Part shown: piece after piece, positions 61,089 to 64,000 of the stretch | How the letters are laid out: each line of letters begins with the position of its first letter | How positions within the stretch are numbered: the first letter of the stretch is position 1 | NCBI RefSeq assembly: GCF_002105465.1 | Contig: NZ_NCSQ01000166.1 | Span: forward strand, 570 to 64,569 | Reading direction: 5' to 3' | Length of the DNA: 64,000 nt | DNA from: Aquidulcibacter paucihalophilus | GTDB lineage: Bacteria; Pseudomonadota; Alphaproteobacteria; Caulobacterales; Aquidulcibacteraceae | Program-made: the position numbers and the translations under genes | The notes under the pieces: model-generated | Databases searched by the model: none | Told to the model about the DNA's origin: nothing | The model's input: the letters and a program-made list of their open reading frames with translations, nothing else

Positions 61089-63029
61089 ATGAAGCTAGGC
61101 GTTTGCTATTACCCTGAACATTGGCCTGAAGCTATGTGGGCTGAAGACGCCAAGCGCATGGCCGAAATCGGCATTACCCAAGTGCGGATTGGAGAGTTTG
61201 CGTGGAGCCGGATTGAGCCGACGCCTGGCACTTTTGAGTGGGGCTGGCTGGATCGGGCGATTGAATCCTTGCACCAAAACGGCCTGCATATTGTTTTGGG
61301 CACACCGACCGCAACCCCGCCAAAATGGTTGATCGATGCGCACCCCGATGTTTTGGCTGTCGATGCACATGGTAGACCTCGCCATTTTGGCTCGCGGCGA
61401 CATTATTGTTTCTCAAGCCTGACATACCGCGCCGAATGTGCCCGGATTGTTGAGGTTTTAGCCAGGCGCTATGGCAATCACCCTGCGATTGTGGCGTGGC
61501 AGACTGATAATGAATATGGCTGTCACGATACGATTATCTCCTATTCTACATCCGCCCGTGCGGCCTTTCGCGTCTGGCTGGCCGCAAAGTATACCAAGAT
61601 TGAAGCCCTGAATCAGGCTTGGGGCAATGTGTTTTGGAGTATGGAATATCGTAGCTTTGAGGAGATTGATCCTCCGGTTGAGACTGTCACCGAGGCCAAT
61701 CCAGCCCATCGCCAAGACTGGGCGCGCTTTGCCAGCGATGAAGTCGCTGCCTTTGACCGCGTGCAGACCGATATCCTGCGAGCCCACAGTCCGGGAAAGG
61801 ATGTGCTGCACAATTATATGGGCATGTTCACCGCTTTTGATCATTTCAAGCTCGGCGAGCAATTGGATGTGGCCGCTTGGGATTCTTATCCCTTAGGCTT
61901 TTTAGAGCAGGCTTGGTGGCCGGATGCCACCAAAGAGCGTTTCCTACGTCAAGGCCATCCAGACTTCACTGCTTTCCACCACGACCTCTATCGTGGCGTG
62001 GGTCGGGGCCGCTGGCAGGTCATCGAGCAACAGCCAGGTCCCGTGAATTGGGCTCCTTGGAACCCAGCCCCATTGCCCGGCATGGTGCGCGCATGGACGT
62101 GGGAGGCTTTAGCCCATGGGGCCGAATGCGTCTCTTACTTCCGCTGGCGGCAAGCGCCGTTTGCACAAGAACAAATGCATGCGGGCCTGTTGCGACCCGA
62201 CAGCGCAGAAGCCGAAGCAGCCCGTGAAGCCCGCCAAGTTGCGGCAGAACTCCAAGCAGTCACTGGGGCCATCACGATCCAAGCACCAGTCGCCCTTTTG
62301 TTTGATTATGAAGCTATTTGGGCCAACCAGATCCAGCCGCAAGGCCGGGACTATCGCGGGCTGGAACTTCTGATCCACTTCTATAGCGCGGCGCGCCGGT
62401 TGGGCTTGTCGGTTGATGTGGTGCACCCAAGTGCCGATCTCGGGGGCTATCAGTTGATCCTCTGTCCCTTGCAGATTTTCTGGCCAGAAGGATTGAGCGC
62501 AAAGATTAAGGCCAGTGGTGCGGCCTGTGTGTTGGGGCCGCGCGCGGGCTCAAAAACCCAAGATTTCCAAATCCCTGCTAATCTCGCCCCAGGCTTGGCG
62601 CAAGAGCTGATCCCCCTGGTTGTCAACCGTGTTGAAAGTTTGCGTCCGGGTCATGTGGAACAGGCTGGCCCTTATAGGGTGACACGTTGGCTGGAGCATA
62701 TCCAAACCGACCTCGTGCCCGAAGCCAAGACAGCGAGCGGGCATGGCATTTGGTATCATGCCGACAAAGTCGACTATCTGGCCTGCTGGCCGGATGCGGC
62801 GCTTCTCGATGCAGTACTGCGGCGGCGCTGCGAAACCCTTGGCATCGCCGCGTTGGACCTGCCCGATGGCCTGCGCTTGCGCCAACGGGGCGAGTTTATG
62901 TTTGCACTCAATTATGAGGCCGAGGCCGTGAACTTAGGCGATCATGTCCCCGAGGCCGATCGTTTTGACTATGTTATCGGGGGCCCAAGCTTGGCCGCAG
63001 CGGGCGTTGCGGCTTGGCGGATTACGTAA
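61089..63029 (+). CDS. Glycoside hydrolase family 42 beta-galactosidase
   Basis: 646 residues. LGVCYYPEHWPEAMWAEDAKRMAEIGI at the start and VRIGEFAWSRIEP are GH42 hallmarks. The acid/base Glu is in WQTDNEYGCHDT near residue 145; the nucleophile is probably the Glu of VIEQQPGPVNWAPWNPAPLPGMV near residue 315. Trimerisation and C-terminal beta domains follow (about 390-646). No signal peptide, so it should split beta-galactosides in the cytoplasm and feed galK/galT. GGAAAACGG precedes the ATG. No dedicated transporter is seen nearby. Confidence 0.94.
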   Translation: MKLGVCYYPEHWPEAMWAEDAKRMAEIGITQVRIGEFAWSRIEPTPGTFEWGWLDRAIESLHQNGLHIVLGTPTATPPKWLIDAHPDVLAVDAHGRPRHFGSRRHYCFSSLTYRAECARIVEVLARRYGNHPAIVAWQTDNEYGCHDTIISYSTSARAAFRVWLAAKYTKIEALNQAWGNVFWSMEYRSFEEIDPPVETVTEANPAHRQDWARFASDEVAAFDRVQTDILRAHSPGKDVLHNYMGMFTAFDHFKLGEQLDVAAWDSYPLGFLEQAWWPDATKERFLRQGHPDFTAFHHDLYRGVGRGRWQVIEQQPGPVNWAPWNPAPLPGMVRAWTWEALAHGAECVSYFRWRQAPFAQEQMHAGLLRPDSAEAEAAREARQVAAELQAVTGAITIQAPVALLFDYEAIWANQIQPQGRDYRGLELLIHFYSAARRLGLSVDVVHPSADLGGYQLILCPLQIFWPEGLSAKIKASGAACVLGPRAGSKTQDFQIPANLAPGLAQELIPLVVNRVESLRPGHVEQAGPYRVTRWLEHIQTDLVPEAKTASGHGIWYHADKVDYLACWPDAALLDAVLRRRCETLGIAALDLPDGLRLRQRGEFMFALNYEAEAVNLGDHVPEADRFDYVIGGPSLAAAGVAAWRIT

Positions 63030-64000
63030 GGGACGGGCCCTCGGCCAAAACATCGCCAGCCAGATAGAGCGAGCCGCAGATCAGCACACGGGCAGGTCTG
63101 CTGCTTTGCGCCAAGGCCGATCTCAATCCATCCATGGGTGTGTCGGCAGGCTTAGCGTCAAAGCCCATCGCGCGCGCCAATTCTGCGAGCTCAGACGGTG
63201 CGCGGCCGGCATCGGATGTGCGGATTGGCACGGTAATGACCTCAGGCTTCAAAGTTTGAAAGGCTTGGAAAAAGCCAGTGGGGTCTTTGGTGCCCAATTG
63301 GCCTGTGATCAGCACCAATCGGCGCCAGTCTTTGGCTTGAAGACTCGCCATATAGGATGCCGCCGCCGCCGCACCATGTGGGTTGTGACCGCCGTCCAAC
63401 CAAAGCTCTGCCCCCGCCGCCAAGGCCATTTCAGCGTAGGGCCCAGTTTGCAGGCGCTGCATCCGGGCAGGCCAACTGACTCGTTGCACACCTGTCGCGA
63501 TTGCACCTTCATCCAAGCCATAGAGGGTCATGGCCACAGCTGCGGCCCCCGCATTTTCGAACTGATGGTGCCCGGGCAGGCCAGGTAAGGGCAAATCTAA
63601 CAAGCGGTCTTGCATTTGCACAATCAGGCGGCCGCGCTCAGGATAGCAATCCCAATCCCGCCCAAAGACTAGAAGGGGTACCCCCAAAGCTTCGGCGCGC
63701 CGCTCAATCACAGCTAGTGCTTCGTCGGCTTGGCGGGAGACCACGCACGGGATGTGCGGCTTTAAAATGCCAGCCTTTTCTCCCGCAATCTTGGCCAAAG
63801 TATCACCCAGCATTTCCTTATGGTCGAAATCGACTGGGGTGATGATGGTCAGCTTTGGTTTGGTGACGATATTGGTGGCATCCAAGCGCCCGCCAAGGCC
63901 GACCTCTAACAAAGTCAGGTCCGCTATGGTCTCGCTAAAGGCGACAAAGGCAGCAACTGTTTCAGCCTCAAACACGGTCAGCGGGATTTGGTTGCTCAAG
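63022..64000 (-). CDS. folC: Folylpolyglutamate/dihydrofolate synthase FolC (5' end cut by window edge)
   Basis: 326 codons are visible of a gene usually 420-450 codons long; the frame is open to the right edge, so the N-terminal part with the P-loop is missing. Mur-ligase-fold features: LTLLEVGLGGRLDATNIV, TIITPVDFDHKEMLGDTLAKIAGEKAGILK, LPLPGLPGHHQFENAGAAAVAM, and LWLDGGHNPHGAAAAASY. It adds glutamate to dihydropteroate and/or folates. The stop overlaps the GH42 gene by eight bases. In many alphaproteobacteria folC follows accD, which would lie outside. Confidence 0.95.
   Translation of the reverse strand, partial: LSNQIPLTVFEAETVAAFVAFSETIADLTLLEVGLGGRLDATNIVTKPKLTIITPVDFDHKEMLGDTLAKIAGEKAGILKPHIPCVVSRQADEALAVIERRAEALGVPLLVFGRDWDCYPERGRLIVQMQDRLLDLPLPGLPGHHQFENAGAAAVAMTLYGLDEGAIATGVQRVSWPARMQRLQTGPYAEMALAAGAELWLDGGHNPHGAAAAASYMASLQAKDWRRLVLITGQLGTKDPTGFFQAFQTLKPEVITVPIRTSDAGRAPSELAELARAMGFDAKPADTPMDGLRSALAQSSRPARVLICGSLYLAGDVLAEGPSLT

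Noticed and set aside
62944-63588. 214-codon plus-strand frame across the end of the GH42 gene and folC
   Set aside because: It runs antisense to folC and overlaps the GH42 end out of frame; no domain is visible.
1-64000. tRNA, rRNA, CRISPR, insertion sequence, phage or toxin-antitoxin genes
   Set aside because: Intergenic gaps are all under 300 bases and were read for cloverleaf ends, repeat-spacer patterns, terminal repeats and recombinase-type proteins; none was found.

Overview
The window looks like chromosomal DNA from a free-living alphaproteobacterium, most likely near Caulobacterales/Hyphomonadaceae. This is inferred from gene content and not from a database search. The points in favour are: an hslVU block beside a hisB-hisH-hisA-hisF-hisE operon; COQ9 (ubiquinone synthesis); a TonB-dependent receptor feeding an ABC importer; the lipoprotein/rsmI/yraN/sirB1/gshB neighbourhood; and two good copies of the alphaproteobacterial LexA box GTTC-N7-GTTC. 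The DNA is moderately GC-rich and very compact. Same-strand genes often overlap by ATGA or GTGA, and five convergent pairs overlap by exactly four bases at their stop codons. I see no rRNA, tRNA, CRISPR array, transposase, integrase or prophage gene, and no gene-free stretch above 300 bases.

Layout. 1-3181 (minus): hslU (cut by the window edge), hslV behind a sigma-32-like promoter, and a membrane HAMP-GGDEF-EAL protein with a degenerate GGDEF motif. 3412-6974 (plus): histidine operon hisBHAFE plus a GNAT acetyltransferase. 6985-20419: a sulfur-flavoured region with a TSUP exporter, an aminotransferase, a cysteine synthase, an SsuD-like monooxygenase, and a TonB receptor/SsuACB operon. Interleaved with it are murQ, a GH3 glycosidase and a Gfo/Idh/MocA dehydrogenase. 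20685-22801: an HMG-CoA-lyase-type enzyme and a CaiB/BaiF CoA-transferase behind nested inverted repeats. 22798-28939: ruvCAB with an SOS box, a divergent EgtD-like methyltransferase, nadD, a cold-shock gene, a 44-residue basic protein, and comM/yifB with three tandem GTTC half-sites.

29018-39236: gshB, a SirB1-like protein, yraN, rsmI, an LpoA-like lipoprotein, a GNAT enzyme, a canonical diguanylate cyclase, purEK, COQ9, rpsU (apparently starting at CTG), ybgC and a GT4 glycosyltransferase. 39331-50506: putA, then a catabolic cluster (amidase, AMP-forming ligase, MmgE/PrpD on minus; CoA-transferase and GntR regulator on plus), a YeiH transporter, a DUF6356-like protein and an Lrp/AsnC regulator. 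50543-64000: coaBC, uppP, gltDB behind a pair of near-identical 20-bp inverted sites, a galactose module (galT, galK, GH42 beta-galactosidase) and folC (cut by the window edge).

Together the genes describe an aerobic heterotroph that imports organosulfur compounds through an outer-membrane receptor, uses proline, beta-galactosides and CoA-activated acids, assimilates nitrogen through GOGAT, and carries heat-shock and SOS systems. I found no obviously new multigene defence or mobile system. The more unusual items are small: the regulatory repeats, the CTG start of rpsU, the EgtD-like protein, and the organosulfur locus with its dehydrogenase.
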